From NCBI RefSeq assembly GCF_000400365.1, contig NZ_BAOG01000045.1, forward strand, positions 50,822-114,821: a stretch of 64,000 bases of DNA, in the 5' to 3' direction. Made by a program: the position numbers and the translations under genes. This document shows positions 8,882 through 17,879 of this stretch, piece by piece. The DNA comes from Vibrio jasicida CAIM 1864 = LMG 25398 (lineage in GTDB: Bacteria > Pseudomonadota > Gammaproteobacteria > Enterobacterales > Vibrionaceae). The stretch's first letter is position 1, and the number at the start of each line of letters is the position of its first letter. The notes under the pieces were generated by a model. That model saw only the letters and a list, made by a program, of their open reading frames with translations, did no database searches and was not told the origin of the DNA.

Positions 8882-9397
8882 CTATAAGAAGTGGAACGTC
8901 AAGTTACCCGTGATGCTGCTTACTGTATCACTGTCTCCATCAATATCCACCCCAAAGGCTTGATAACTGGCACCGACAGAAATGTTGTCTAACAAGAAGT
9001 ATTCCGCGCCAACACCATACATGTAAGAGACACCATCGTCTTTGTCCAAGTTGCTAAGGTTACCATTGTATTCGACGTTAAATGCGTTGATACCACCCTT
9101 CGCGTAAACGTGCAGAGGACCAAAATCGATACTTGGTTTAGCTGCTAGATAAAATGACGAGAAGTCCACATCGCCTCGATTACCGCCTAAATTCAAGTCA
9201 ACTTGGCCGTGATTAAAATAACCTACTTCAATGCCGATCAGTGGCAAGATCCCCGTCCCTACATGAATGCCGTAGGTCGTGTCGTTTTCACTGTCTATGT
9301 CTGATTGACCAATTTGACCACCAGCATATAGCCAAGAGTCAGCAAGTGCTGATGTTGAGCATAGCGCCAAAGCCAATAACGAGAGTTTTGTTTTCAT
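8882..9397 (-). CDS. YfaZ-like outer-membrane beta-barrel protein, copy 1
   Basis: A 171-residue protein with signal MKTKLSLLALALCSTSALA and alternating strands ending in an aromatic C-terminus (LTFHFL), typical of BamA-inserted barrels of about eight strands. It is clearly paralogous to the next gene: both start the mature part DSW-Y-GG, share HVGTGILP-IGIE and KPSIDFGPLHVYAKGGI, and end in N-T/LTFHFL-like strands. A good ribosome-binding site (AGGAAAGG) precedes the ATG. YfaZ-type barrels have no firm function. Confidence 0.7.
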   Translation of the reverse strand: MKTKLSLLALALCSTSALADSWLYAGGQIGQSDIDSENDTTYGIHVGTGILPLIGIEVGYFNHGQVDLNLGGNRGDVDFSSFYLAAKPSIDFGPLHVYAKGGINAFNVEYNGNLSNLDKDDGVSYMYGVGAEYFLLDNISVGASYQAFGVDIDGDSDTVSSITGNLTFHFL

Positions 9398-9558
9398 AGT
9401 TATACCTTTCCTGTTCGATTCCTGAACGGAACATCACGCGAACTGCATCGCGTTCCTTATGTAGCTAGCTAAATACTATATGCGAAAGTTTGATGGTTTT
9501 AAGACCGAGAAATGAATAATTTATGCTCAATATTGATTTGTGTGATTTACAGACAAAA

Positions 9559-9583
9559 AAACACCGGCGCGTTGCCGGTGTTT
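9559..9583 (-). terminator. Terminator between the paired outer-membrane protein genes
   Basis: AAACACCGGC (9559-9568) and GCCGGTGTTT (9574-9583) form a hairpin with a T run on the minus strand. The two barrel genes are therefore separate transcripts rather than a simple operon. Confidence 0.85.
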
Positions 9584-9612
9584 ATCAAATAAATCTTCGA
9601 AATGTTCGACGA

Positions 9613-10098
9613 TTATAGGAAGTGCAACGTCGCGTTTAGAGAGAACGTACCGATGTCGTCTTTACCTGCTGTGTAGTTCATGTAGCTTGCGCCAACAGAC
9701 ATTGGACCGAAAATGAAGTATTCAGCGCCGACACCGTACATTAGATCCACATCATCATCGTCTTTACCGCCAGACACTTTCTTATCCCACTGGTGGATAC
9801 CACCTTTCGCGTAAACGTGCAGTGGACCGAAGTCGATGCTTGGCTTAAGCGCTGCGTAGTAAGAAGTCAGCTTAGTTTCGTGACCTGCGATCTTGAATTC
9901 ACCGTGCTGAGTAACACCCGCTTCGATACCGATGATAGGCAGAATACCTGTACCTACGTGTACAGAGTATGAAGTGTCAGTCTCGCCTTTGAAGTCAGAC
10001 TGACCTACAGAAGCACCACCATAAATCCATGAATCTGCCATTGCTGCAGAAGAAGCACTTAGAAGTGCCACTGCCAATAGAGTTTTCTTCATCATCAA
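9613..10098 (-). CDS. YfaZ-like outer-membrane beta-barrel protein, copy 2
   Basis: A 161-residue paralogue of the preceding barrel protein: signal MMMKKTLLAVALLSASSAAMA, mature start DSWIYGGASVGQSD, the shared block PSIDFGPLHVYAKGGI and a C-terminal strand ending LHFL. Loop regions differ most (for example a charged loop with KDDDDVD), as expected for surface-exposed turns after duplication. Codon use looks stronger and more uniform than in copy 1, hinting at higher expression. Function unknown. Confidence 0.7.
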   Translation of the reverse strand: MMMKKTLLAVALLSASSAAMADSWIYGGASVGQSDFKGETDTSYSVHVGTGILPIIGIEAGVTQHGEFKIAGHETKLTSYYAALKPSIDFGPLHVYAKGGIHQWDKKVSGGKDDDDVDLMYGVGAEYFIFGPMSVGASYMNYTAGKDDIGTFSLNATLHFL

Positions 10099-10154
10099 CC
10101 TTTACTCTTTATAATTACCCACTCCTGCACCGTCGCAGAGGTTGGTACTGCAAA

Positions 10155-10186
10155 CACAAGGGAGGCGAATCATTGCCTCCCTTGTG
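10155..10186 (-). terminator. Hairpin after hrpA
   Basis: A perfect 12-bp inverted repeat (CACAAGGGAGGC/GCCTCCCTTGTG, 8-base loop) about 120 bases downstream of the hrpA stop. The T run is short, so termination is likely but not certain. Confidence 0.6.
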
Positions 10187-10306
10187 ACTTAAAATAACTT
10201 GTGAACAATTCTTAGCAAATACTATACCAACAGCGACCTAAACTGGACAAACCATTGATAAGTCGATGAACCTCACAAGAAAAACTGCCGCTATTGTACT
10301 TAGCGT

Positions 10307-13300
10307 TTAGCAAGCATCAATCGCATTTTTGACTCGTTTATCAGAAACCGGATACGGAGTGCCTAATTGTTGAGCAAAAAGGCTTACTCGAAGCTCTTCG
10401 ATCATCCAACGCACTTCTTTCACGTTTTCTGGAATCACCATGCCTTTCGGAATCTTATTAAGTAGTTCTTTGTAATCACTCGCCACTGACTCGATTCTCA
10501 ACATGTGTAAACGGTCTTTGTTTGGATCGATCGGTAGCTTCTCCATACGACGTTCAATGGCACGCATGTAACGCAGAATGTCCGGAAGACGCTTCCAACC
10601 ACACTCTGTTGCGAAGCCTTTGAAAATCAAACCTTCCACTTGCGCTTTAATGTCAGATAACGCAAATGCCATGGTGAAATCCACTTTGCCTTTCAACTTT
10701 TTGTTGATATTGAAAGCCGTCGTCAGAATGGTTTCGACTTGTTGTGCAATATCCACAACTGTGTCACCCAGCTCTGCACGAACGTGTTCTTTCAGCGCAT
10801 CAAACTTCTCAGGCTCCCAAACCAAACCGCCCTGCTCTTCGATAAGCTTATCGACACCACACGCGATACAGTCATCAATCAGATCCAACACTTTACCGTA
10901 AGGGTTAAAGTACAGACCCAACTTCGATTTGTTCGGTAAGTTGGAGTGCAGATATTTGATTGGCGACAGCACGTTTAACAAGATCAGACGACGCTGACCC
11001 GCTTGCATAGCCGTCACCTGTTCGTATTCAGTTTCGTACAGTTTGATTTCTACACTGTCTTTGGAATCCACAATCGCCGGGTACGCTTTAACGTCGTAAC
11101 CACCGCGTTTTTGTTGATATACCTTAGGCAGCTCACCAAAGCTCCAAGTATGTAAGCCTTGCTGCTCAATGTCATCATCGGCGACTTTAGACAGCGTTTC
11201 TTGAACTTTGTCTTTCAGGCTTTCTTTCAACGCATGAAGGTCGCTATTTTCCTTCAACTTGCGATTTCTATGGTCAACCGCGCGGAAAGTCACCTTCAAG
11301 TGCTCAGGAATTTGATCCATATTCCAATCTTCGCGCAGAACTTCCACACCAGTCATTCGACGAAGCTCTTTTTCAAGCGAATCTAATAAAGGTGCTTCCA
11401 TTGGCGTCGAGCGAGCTAAGAAAGCATCAGCATAGTTTGGTGCAGGAACAAAGTTTTTACGAATCGTCTTCGGCAGCGATTTAATCAAGCTCACCACAAG
11501 CTCATGGCGCAGACCAGGGATCTGCCAGTCAAAGCCCGCAGGCTCAACTTGGTTAAGGATCGGCAGCGGTAAGTGTACCGTCACACCATCGCTGTCTTCG
11601 CCCGGTTCAAACTGGTAGCTCAGCTTAAGTTTTAGGTTGTTTTGGTGCCAGAAGTTCGGGTAATCCAAATCGGTTACGTGGCTAGCATCGCCTTTGAACA
11701 GCATCTCTTTCTCGAAGTTCAGCAGCTCTTTGTTCTCTTTCGATGCCTTCTTCCACCATGTATCGAAGTGCTTACCAGAAACGACTTCCGTACCCACACG
11801 TTGGTCATAGAAATCAAACAACTCATCATCGTCCACCAAAATATCGCGGCGACGAGATTTATGCTCAAGCTCTTCCACCTCTTGCAGAAGTTTGCGGTTT
11901 TGCTTAAAGAACGCGTGTTTGGTATCCCATTCGCCTTCTACCAACGCGCTACGGATAAAGATCTCACGGCTCACCGTTGGATCGATACTTCCGTAGTTCA
12001 CCAAACGGTTAGGAACAATCGGTACCCCGTAAAGCATCACTTTTTCGTGTGCCAAGACTGCTGCGCGTTTCTTCGACCAATGTGGCTCGCTGTAGCTACG
12101 TTTAATCAGGTGCTTCGCTAATGGTTCAATCCACTCTGGCTGAATCTTAGCGATGATGCGACCCCAAAGTTTTGAGGTTTCCACCAGTTCAGCAGACATG
12201 ATCCACTTAGGCTGTTTCTTGAATAGACCTGATGCAGGGAAGATATGGAAACGAGCGTTACGCGCACCTTGATATTCATTCTTCTCTTGGTCTTTCATAC
12301 CGATGTGCGACAACAAACCCACAAGAATAGAACTATGAACGCCATGGTAAGACGCAGGCTCATCGTTGAGTTTGAACTCCATTTCACGCATGGATTGGTG
12401 AATTTGGAAGTACACATCTTGCCACTCACGAACGCGCAAGTAGTTCAAGTAATCTTGCTTACACTGTTTGCGGAATTGGTTGCCCGTCAGCGCTTTTTGT
12501 TGCTTCTGGATGTAGTCCCACAAGTTCACCAACGTCAGGAAGTCTGATTCTTCATGGAAGAAGCGTTTGTGTTTGTCATCTGATGATTGCTGCTTGTCAC
12601 TTGGACGCTCACGCGGGTCCTGAATCGACAATGCCGCTGCGATAACCATGACTTCTTTCAGCGCGCCTTGTTTTGGAGCTTCCAATACCATACGCGCTAA
12701 ACGTGGGTCGATTGGAAGGCGGGCAAGTTGACGGCCAATACTGGTCAGGCGTTTCTTATTACCTTGAGAATCGGACGGTTTCGCTTCTGCGTTAATCGCA
12801 CCAAGCTCTTCCAGCAAACGAACACCGTCTTGGATGTTACGTTTGTCTGGCGCTTCCACAAACGGGAAGGCTTGAATATCGCCCAAACCAAGTGCGGTCA
12901 TCTGCAAGATAACCGACGCTAGGTTAGTACGCAGGATCTCAGGATCGGTAAACTCCGGGCGTGACTCAAAATCTTTCTCTGAGTACAGACGGATACAGAT
13001 ACCCTCTTCCACACGACCACAACGACCTTTACGCTGGTTCGCACTCGCCTGAGAAACTGGCTCGATTGGAAGACGCTGAACCTTAGTACGGTAACTGTAT
13101 CGGCTAATACGCGCCGTACCTGGGTCGATAACGTACTTGATGCCCGGAACCGTCAACGAGGTTTCTGCTACGTTGGTTGCCAGTACAATGCGGCGACCAA
13201 CATGAGGTTGGAAAATCTTGTTTTGCTCACCCGCCGACAAACGCGCGTAAAGCGGCACAATTTCTGTGCTCTTCAGGTTACGTTTAGACAATGCATCAGC

Positions 13301-14338
13301 GGTATCACGGATTTCACGCTCACCGTTCATGAAGATCAGAATGTCACCTAAACCTTCATCGCACAGTTCGTCTACCGCTTCGAAGATACCTTCAAGTTGG
13401 TCACGATCATTATCGTCATCACCGCTTAGTGGGCGGTAACGCGTTTCTACTGGGTAAGTACGACCTGACACCTCAATGATTGGTGCGTTGTTGAAGTGTT
13501 TTGAAAAACGCTCTGGGTCAATGGTTGCCGACGTGATGATCACTTTCAAATCAGGACGACGTGGTAGCAACTCTTTCAAGTAACCCAAGATGAAATCGAT
13601 GTTAAGGCTGCGCTCGTGCGCTTCATCGATAATGATGGTGTCGTATTGATTTAAGAAGCGGTCATGCTGAATTTCAGCCAGCAAAATACCGTCCGTCATC
13701 AATTTGATTTGGGTATTTTCAGAGATCTGATCGTTGAATCGAACCTTGTAGCCAACAAACTCACCAAGCTTGGTTTCCATCTCTTCGGCAATACGGTTCG
13801 CAACCGAACGTGCCGCAAGGCGACGAGGCTGAGTATGACCAATCAAACCGAATTTACCGCGACCAAGCTCAGCACAGATTTTTGGCAGCTGAGTGGTTTT
13901 ACCTGAACCGGTCTCACCCGCAACGATAACCACTTGGTTTTCTTCGATCGCTTTCGCAATGTCGTCGCGTTTTTGGCTGACTGGCAGGATTTCAGGGTAT
14001 TCAATCGTTGGTTTGTAGCTACTACGTTGCTCCACAACCATCATGGATTTGGCGATGTCTAATGCGATTTCATCAAACACAGCGTTACGCGCTGCGTCTT
14101 TTTTGATTTTGCTTGCACCAGAGATTCGTTTACTCAAGCGGAAGCGGTCACGCATCATGCACTGATTAAGTGCCTTGCGTAGTGACGCCGCGTTATTTAC
14201 TTGAGCCTGAGGCGTAGCATTCTGAGAAGCTTGTGCTTGAGATGCATTAGCCTGCTTCGCTTTGGCATTTTGCGCACCATTTGACGGTGTCGATTGCTCT
14301 TCAGCGGGATTCTTTTTTGGGGGCTGTGACGAAGTCAA
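10307..14338 (-). CDS. hrpA: ATP-dependent RNA helicase HrpA (DEAH box)
   Basis: A roughly 1343-residue DEAH-box helicase, close to the 1300 residues of E. coli HrpA. Motif I is VIVAGETGSGKTTQLPK, Ia is TQPRRLAA, II is DEAH (IIIDEAHERSLNIDF), III is SAT (IITSATIDPE), and VI is QRKGRCGR. The HA2, OB-fold and long HrpA-specific C-terminal region (DUF3418-like) follow. I put the start at the TTG at 14338, which has AGGA six bases upstream; in-frame ATG codons at 14359 and 14386 lack a ribosome-binding site. The first 50 or so residues are Ala/Gln/Asn-rich and low in complexity. In E. coli HrpA resolves stalled or collided ribosomes, so a translation-quality role is expected. Confidence 0.95.
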   Translation of the reverse strand: MTSSQPPKKNPAEEQSTPSNGAQNAKAKQANASQAQASQNATPQAQVNNAASLRKALNQCMMRDRFRLSKRISGASKIKKDAARNAVFDEIALDIAKSMMVVEQRSSYKPTIEYPEILPVSQKRDDIAKAIEENQVVIVAGETGSGKTTQLPKICAELGRGKFGLIGHTQPRRLAARSVANRIAEEMETKLGEFVGYKVRFNDQISENTQIKLMTDGILLAEIQHDRFLNQYDTIIIDEAHERSLNIDFILGYLKELLPRRPDLKVIITSATIDPERFSKHFNNAPIIEVSGRTYPVETRYRPLSGDDDNDRDQLEGIFEAVDELCDEGLGDILIFMNGEREIRDTADALSKRNLKSTEIVPLYARLSAGEQNKIFQPHVGRRIVLATNVAETSLTVPGIKYVIDPGTARISRYSYRTKVQRLPIEPVSQASANQRKGRCGRVEEGICIRLYSEKDFESRPEFTDPEILRTNLASVILQMTALGLGDIQAFPFVEAPDKRNIQDGVRLLEELGAINAEAKPSDSQGNKKRLTSIGRQLARLPIDPRLARMVLEAPKQGALKEVMVIAAALSIQDPRERPSDKQQSSDDKHKRFFHEESDFLTLVNLWDYIQKQQKALTGNQFRKQCKQDYLNYLRVREWQDVYFQIHQSMREMEFKLNDEPASYHGVHSSILVGLLSHIGMKDQEKNEYQGARNARFHIFPASGLFKKQPKWIMSAELVETSKLWGRIIAKIQPEWIEPLAKHLIKRSYSEPHWSKKRAAVLAHEKVMLYGVPIVPNRLVNYGSIDPTVSREIFIRSALVEGEWDTKHAFFKQNRKLLQEVEELEHKSRRRDILVDDDELFDFYDQRVGTEVVSGKHFDTWWKKASKENKELLNFEKEMLFKGDASHVTDLDYPNFWHQNNLKLKLSYQFEPGEDSDGVTVHLPLPILNQVEPAGFDWQIPGLRHELVVSLIKSLPKTIRKNFVPAPNYADAFLARSTPMEAPLLDSLEKELRRMTGVEVLREDWNMDQIPEHLKVTFRAVDHRNRKLKENSDLHALKESLKDKVQETLSKVADDDIEQQGLHTWSFGELPKVYQQKRGGYDVKAYPAIVDSKDSVEIKLYETEYEQVTAMQAGQRRLILLNVLSPIKYLHSNLPNKSKLGLYFNPYGKVLDLIDDCIACGVDKLIEEQGGLVWEPEKFDALKEHVRAELGDTVVDIAQQVETILTTAFNINKKLKGKVDFTMAFALSDIKAQVEGLIFKGFATECGWKRLPDILRYMRAIERRMEKLPIDPNKDRLHMLRIESVASDYKELLNKIPKGMVIPENVKEVRWMIEELRVSLFAQQLGTPYPVSDKRVKNAIDAC

Positions 14339-14534
14339 AGCGTTTCCTATTCTTTTCATTACATAAAACTGCGCGGATTGTAGCACATAAGGGCTAGAAC
14401 AAGATAACGGAAAGCAGCTTCAAGCAGTCATTCAATTTTTTCGAACAACTTAAGCGAATCCATCGGGTTTTGAGTCGCTGGGCATTGCCTATAATGCATC
14501 ACATAGCCGAAAGCACTTATTAAAGGAAATCCAT

Positions 14535-15119
14535 ATGTCTCGTGTACTAGCTCTTAAATCAAGCATCCTTGGCGATTACTCTCAATCAAACAAACTGGTT
14601 GAAGACTTCATCAAAAATGTAGACCAAGATAAGCTAACTGTTCGTGACTTAGCTGCAAATCCACTGCCAGTGTTAGACTTTTCAGTTGCGACAGCACTAC
14701 GTGCAACAGAAGATCTTTCACAAGAGCAACAAACGGTGGTTGACCTATCTGATACCTTAATTGAAGAAATCAAAGCAGCAGATACTTTGGTTATCGCAGC
14801 ACCAATGTACAACTTTACGATTCCAACTCAGCTTAAAAACTGGATTGATTTGATTGCTCGTGCAGGCGTGACATTCAAATACACAGAAAACGGCGTTCAA
14901 GGTCTGATTGAAGGGAAGAAAGCAATTGTAGTCACCACACGTGGCGGTCTTCATAAAGACTCACCAACCGACAGCATGACACCATACCTACGTACAGTAT
15001 TGGGCTTTGTTGGTATTACGGATGTGGAGTTTGTTTACGCAGAAGCGCTAAACATGGGTGATGACGCAGCAGCGAAAGGCATTTCAGACGCGCAAAGCCA
15101 ATTGGCAACCTTGGCGTAA
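14535..15119 (+). CDS. azoR: FMN-dependent NADH:quinone oxidoreductase/azoreductase
   Basis: A 194-residue flavodoxin-fold enzyme of the AzoR type. The N-terminal FMN phosphate loop ([21 protein letters not shown]), the central [32 protein letters not shown] block and the [26 protein letters not shown] block are characteristic. It reduces quinones and azo compounds with NADH as a homodimer in the cytoplasm. AAAGGA precedes the ATG. It is monocistronic, divergent from hrpA, and ends at a strong terminator. Confidence 0.93.
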   Translation: MSRVLALKSSILGDYSQSNKLVEDFIKNVDQDKLTVRDLAANPLPVLDFSVATALRATEDLSQEQQTVVDLSDTLIEEIKAADTLVIAAPMYNFTIPTQLKNWIDLIARAGVTFKYTENGVQGLIEGKKAIVVTTRGGLHKDSPTDSMTPYLRTVLGFVGITDVEFVYAEALNMGDDAAAKGISDAQSQLATLA

Positions 15120-15140
15120 GATTAAATAGAATTGAATACA

Positions 15141-15174
15141 AAAAAAGGGATTGGTTCGCGCCAATCCCTTTTTT
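15141..15174. terminator. Bidirectional terminator between azoR and the dms operon
   Basis: A 14-bp inverted repeat (15141-15154 and 15161-15174: AAAAAAGGGATTGG/CCAATCCCTTTTTT). It overlaps the last bases of the minus-strand ferredoxin gene, whose TAA is at 15173-15175. Confidence 0.9.
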
Positions 15175-15670
15175 ATCGTTTTAAGTCAAAGCTGATCATG
15201 CTGTTGTAGCAGCTTTGCGCGCATTGTCCGCAACCTTTGCATTTGGCAGCGTCAATTTTAGGTTTGACATCATCTTGCCATTGCAAAGCATCATAAGGGC
15301 AACTGTCCTCGCAACTACCGCAATAACCGTATAAGTTTTCGCAGCTGTTCGAGATAGTTGCTATCAAGCCTGTAGACTCTGTTTGGTTAGAAAGTGCCAA
15401 TGTAGGGCATGCCGACTTGCACGCACCGCATAAATCACATGCCGAGTAACTGATGTCTAACGCGGCAACGCCATCAACCATTTCAATGATTTGGCTTGGA
15501 CATGCAGAAGCGCACTTACCACATCCATCACAAAGCCGAGTGAACATAGACTCTTCCACCGCATACGGCGGTCTCGCTTGAACACGAGGCTCTTGAGCTT
15601 GTTCCACTGGCGCGCGACGGAACGAAAACAGACGTCGCTTGCTTAGATCAACCGATTCAGACTGGCGCAT
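15173..15670 (-). CDS. Multi-cluster 4Fe-4S ferredoxin (NapF-like) of the dms operon
   Basis: A 165-residue cytoplasmic iron-sulfur protein, last gene of the DMSO-reductase-type operon. Four cysteine clusters can be seen: CDGCGKCASACP, CDLCGACKSACP, C-x6-CGSCEDSCP (variant) and CKGCGQCAQSCY, so up to four [4Fe-4S] clusters. The layout resembles NapF, which helps assemble or load the iron-sulfur centre of a molybdoenzyme in the cytoplasm. It starts inside the end of the chaperone gene (14-base overlap). A role in DmsA maturation is inferred from context. Confidence 0.8.
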   Translation of the reverse strand: MRQSESVDLSKRRLFSFRRAPVEQAQEPRVQARPPYAVEESMFTRLCDGCGKCASACPSQIIEMVDGVAALDISYSACDLCGACKSACPTLALSNQTESTGLIATISNSCENLYGYCGSCEDSCPYDALQWQDDVKPKIDAAKCKGCGQCAQSCYNSMISFDLKR

Positions 15671-16268
15671 CCGAGTAATCTCTCTTTACTGACACAACGA
15701 CTTGGTATTGCTCACTCAAAGATTGAAGTAGTTCTTCAGTAAGGTTCGACAGTTTTGAGTAAGGCGCAAGAGTCACCGCTTTTTTGAAGCGCTTGTTGAA
15801 AAAACCAAACCACGTCATCAAGTGCTCGCGCAACATTTCAGCCGCCAGTTTTTGTTGATCAGTTTCAATCAACATGCCTAACACCATCAGCATCAAGCCG
15901 ATCTGGTCTTCTGGCTCACGTTGGTCAGATTCCAAAGCAAAACCACAACGCTGCAAGAAGTAACGATATTCAATGGTTGATTCGCCAAACAACACTGCTT
16001 CTTTATCTAGATAAGCCGAACCCCAAGGTGGCGCTGGCATCTCACCAATACCGGCAAACATACGATCGTGCTCCATTTGCAATGCCTCTTCACTCTCGCT
16101 TTGAAAGCTGCGCAGCATGTCATTAAGCGCTTCGATTGGCGTATCAGTATTGCTCAACAACGTATCGAGATTTGCCGCTGGGTAATCTTTTGGTTGGTAG
16201 TAAAACAGTGCACCAAACAGCTTAAGAACGATGCTGGTATCTTGTGGTTCAAGTTGAGAAATTTGCAT
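15657..16268 (-). CDS. TorD/DmsD-family molybdoenzyme chaperone
   Basis: A 203-residue all-helical protein of the TorD/DmsD/NarJ family. The signature segment is MPAPPWGSAYLDKEAVLFG near residue 78, preceded by EHDRMFAG. These chaperones bind the twin-arginine signal and core of the catalytic subunit while the molybdopterin cofactor is inserted, and hold it back from export until folded. The gene lies 130 bases after dmsC with a tandem repeat in the gap, and overlaps the ferredoxin gene. Its client is almost certainly the DmsA homologue of this operon. Confidence 0.85.
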   Translation of the reverse strand: MQISQLEPQDTSIVLKLFGALFYYQPKDYPAANLDTLLSNTDTPIEALNDMLRSFQSESEEALQMEHDRMFAGIGEMPAPPWGSAYLDKEAVLFGESTIEYRYFLQRCGFALESDQREPEDQIGLMLMVLGMLIETDQQKLAAEMLREHLMTWFGFFNKRFKKAVTLAPYSKLSNLTEELLQSLSEQYQVVVSVKRDYSDAPV

Positions 16269-16356
16269 GAAGTACCTTTGATGACTGGTGTTTTTATTCT
16301 TCGATTAAGTAAAACGGAAAAGAGATGGGACGAACACTCGCCCCACTCTGCTAATT

Positions 16357-16413
16357 GTTATCAGTACAAATAATGGTTATCAGCACAAATAACGGTTATT
16401 AGTACAAACCAGA
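16357..16413 (-). repeat. Three 19-bp tandem repeats across the end of dmsC
   Basis: Units at 16357-16375, 16376-16394 and 16395-16413 share the core GTTATCAGTACAAATAA with one to a few changes. The rightmost unit contains the dmsC stop codon and last codons; the other two are untranslated copies between dmsC and the chaperone gene. This looks like local replication-slippage duplication of the gene end. Confidence 0.8.
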
Positions 16414-17250
16414 TGTAAAGTGCATGCCGTAGAACACATTGCGACCTAGAATCTCTGCAACGAACAAGGCAACGAATGCCACGATAACTAGCAAGTTCTT
16501 CTGACGACCTTCTGCGGTAAACAACTCAGCGAATACCCAAAGAGCAGCAGCAACCACAAGCAACAACACATGACCAGCAACATAGCCAGACAGCATTGTG
16601 ATTTGATCCAAGCCACTGTGAATCGCCGTTGAGATACCTGCGAAATAAATCGTCTGCATTACTGAGAACGCTAGGTTCAGCGCAATCAGGCTTGCACCAG
16701 CCCACATTAGGCGACGATTGGTTTTCTCAGCCGTCACGTCCAATACGTTGATAAGCGTGTAACCGAACATCAGACCCGAAGTCACGACCGTGAACCAAAA
16801 CGCAACCGTGGTCATTGGTGAGTACCATGCTGGTACCGTTTCTATTTGGTAAACATTTGCCATCGCGAACATGAAAATCACGCCAACCGCGATAGACAAC
16901 CAGTTCACAATTTTACGCACGCCTTCGCTGCCGATTTTTAGAATCGTTAGCAACCAGTACAAACCCGCTAGAGACAGAAAGCTTGCACCCGTTAAGATCT
17001 CGTTAGATAGCGCCGCACTACCAACACGGTTTAATGCGTTGAAGGCACGAAGTGGGCTACCTAAGTGAGTTGTTGAGAACAAGAAACCCAACCCCATCAC
17101 AACCAAAATAGCAAAACGAGCGATGTTCATACGAGGTTCTGTCACGCGTGGTGGCTTACCGAATTTCTCGAACGCGTTAACCGTTAAGTGCGCGCCAACC
17201 GCTGTTTGAGCAAGAACCGTAAAGGCAACTAATGGTGCTTCGTATAACAT
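16399..17250 (-). CDS. dmsC: DMSO-reductase-type membrane anchor subunit
   Basis: A 283-residue protein with about eight hydrophobic segments and the DmsC-like N-terminus MLYEAPLVAFTVLAQTAVGAHL. It anchors the DmsAB pair to the inner membrane and oxidises menaquinol to feed the iron-sulfur chain. Its ATG overlaps the dmsB stop by one base (TAATG), so the two are translationally coupled. The C-terminus ends in a region of 19-bp tandem repeats. Confidence 0.88.
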   Translation of the reverse strand: MLYEAPLVAFTVLAQTAVGAHLTVNAFEKFGKPPRVTEPRMNIARFAILVVMGLGFLFSTTHLGSPLRAFNALNRVGSAALSNEILTGASFLSLAGLYWLLTILKIGSEGVRKIVNWLSIAVGVIFMFAMANVYQIETVPAWYSPMTTVAFWFTVVTSGLMFGYTLINVLDVTAEKTNRRLMWAGASLIALNLAFSVMQTIYFAGISTAIHSGLDQITMLSGYVAGHVLLLVVAAALWVFAELFTAEGRQKNLLVIVAFVALFVAEILGRNVFYGMHFTSGLY

Positions 17251-17879
17251 TATTTCACCTCTCTTGGATTCTGTAGGAAACCAGTGCGGTCATTGGTTGG
17301 ACGACCATTTGGATTTAGCTTCACGATCAGGTTCGGGCTCGTAATGCGAGAATCTGGCAGTGGTGCCACATCCGCGTTTGAACCGTATTTCGCGCGTAGC
17401 TCATCAATTGGACCAAACTCAATCGCACGCAATGGACAGCTATCAACACACACTGGCATTAAGCCTTCTGCGACACGTTCGTAACAGCCATCACACTTAG
17501 TCATGTGACCTTTTTCTTCGCTGTATTGAGGTGCGCCGTATGGGCATGCCATGTGACAAGATTTACAGCCGATACACACGCTTTCATCGACAACAACAAA
17601 GCCATCTTCTTCACGCTTGTGCATTGCACCTGATGGACAAACCTTGGTACACGCTGGGTTAGTACAGTGGTTACAAGAGATTGATAGGTAGTACGCGAAC
17701 ACGTTTTGACGGAACGCGCCGTTTTCTTCTGTCCAGTTGCCGCCTACGTATTCGTAAACACGACGGAAGTTGCGGTCGATACCCAGATCTTTGTTATCTT
17801 TACAAGAGAGCTGACATGTCTTGCAGCCAGTACATTTGCTTGAATCAATGTAAAAGCCATACTGCTTCGCTGTGCTCAT
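17250..17879 (-). CDS. dmsB: DMSO-reductase-type iron-sulfur subunit
   Basis: A 209-residue electron-transfer subunit with four [4Fe-4S] motifs: CTGCKTCQLSC near residue 17, CNHCTNPACTKVCP, CIGCKSCHMACPYGAPQ, and CDGCYERVAEGLMPVCVDSCP. This is the DmsB pattern; it passes electrons from the anchor to the molybdenum subunit on the periplasmic side. Start and stop overlap the flanking dmsA and dmsC by one base each (TAATG), a tight operon. Confidence 0.93.
   Translation of the reverse strand: MSTAKQYGFYIDSSKCTGCKTCQLSCKDNKDLGIDRNFRRVYEYVGGNWTEENGAFRQNVFAYYLSISCNHCTNPACTKVCPSGAMHKREEDGFVVVDESVCIGCKSCHMACPYGAPQYSEEKGHMTKCDGCYERVAEGLMPVCVDSCPLRAIEFGPIDELRAKYGSNADVAPLPDSRITSPNLIVKLNPNGRPTNDRTGFLQNPREVK

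Noticed and set aside
11642..12121. 159-codon plus-strand ORF inside hrpA
   Set aside because: Antisense to a conserved helicase with all motifs in frame; no ribosome-binding site and no recognisable protein.
16357..16413. CRISPR-like repeats
   Set aside because: The units abut with no spacers, there are only three copies, and there are no cas genes; these are simple tandem repeats.
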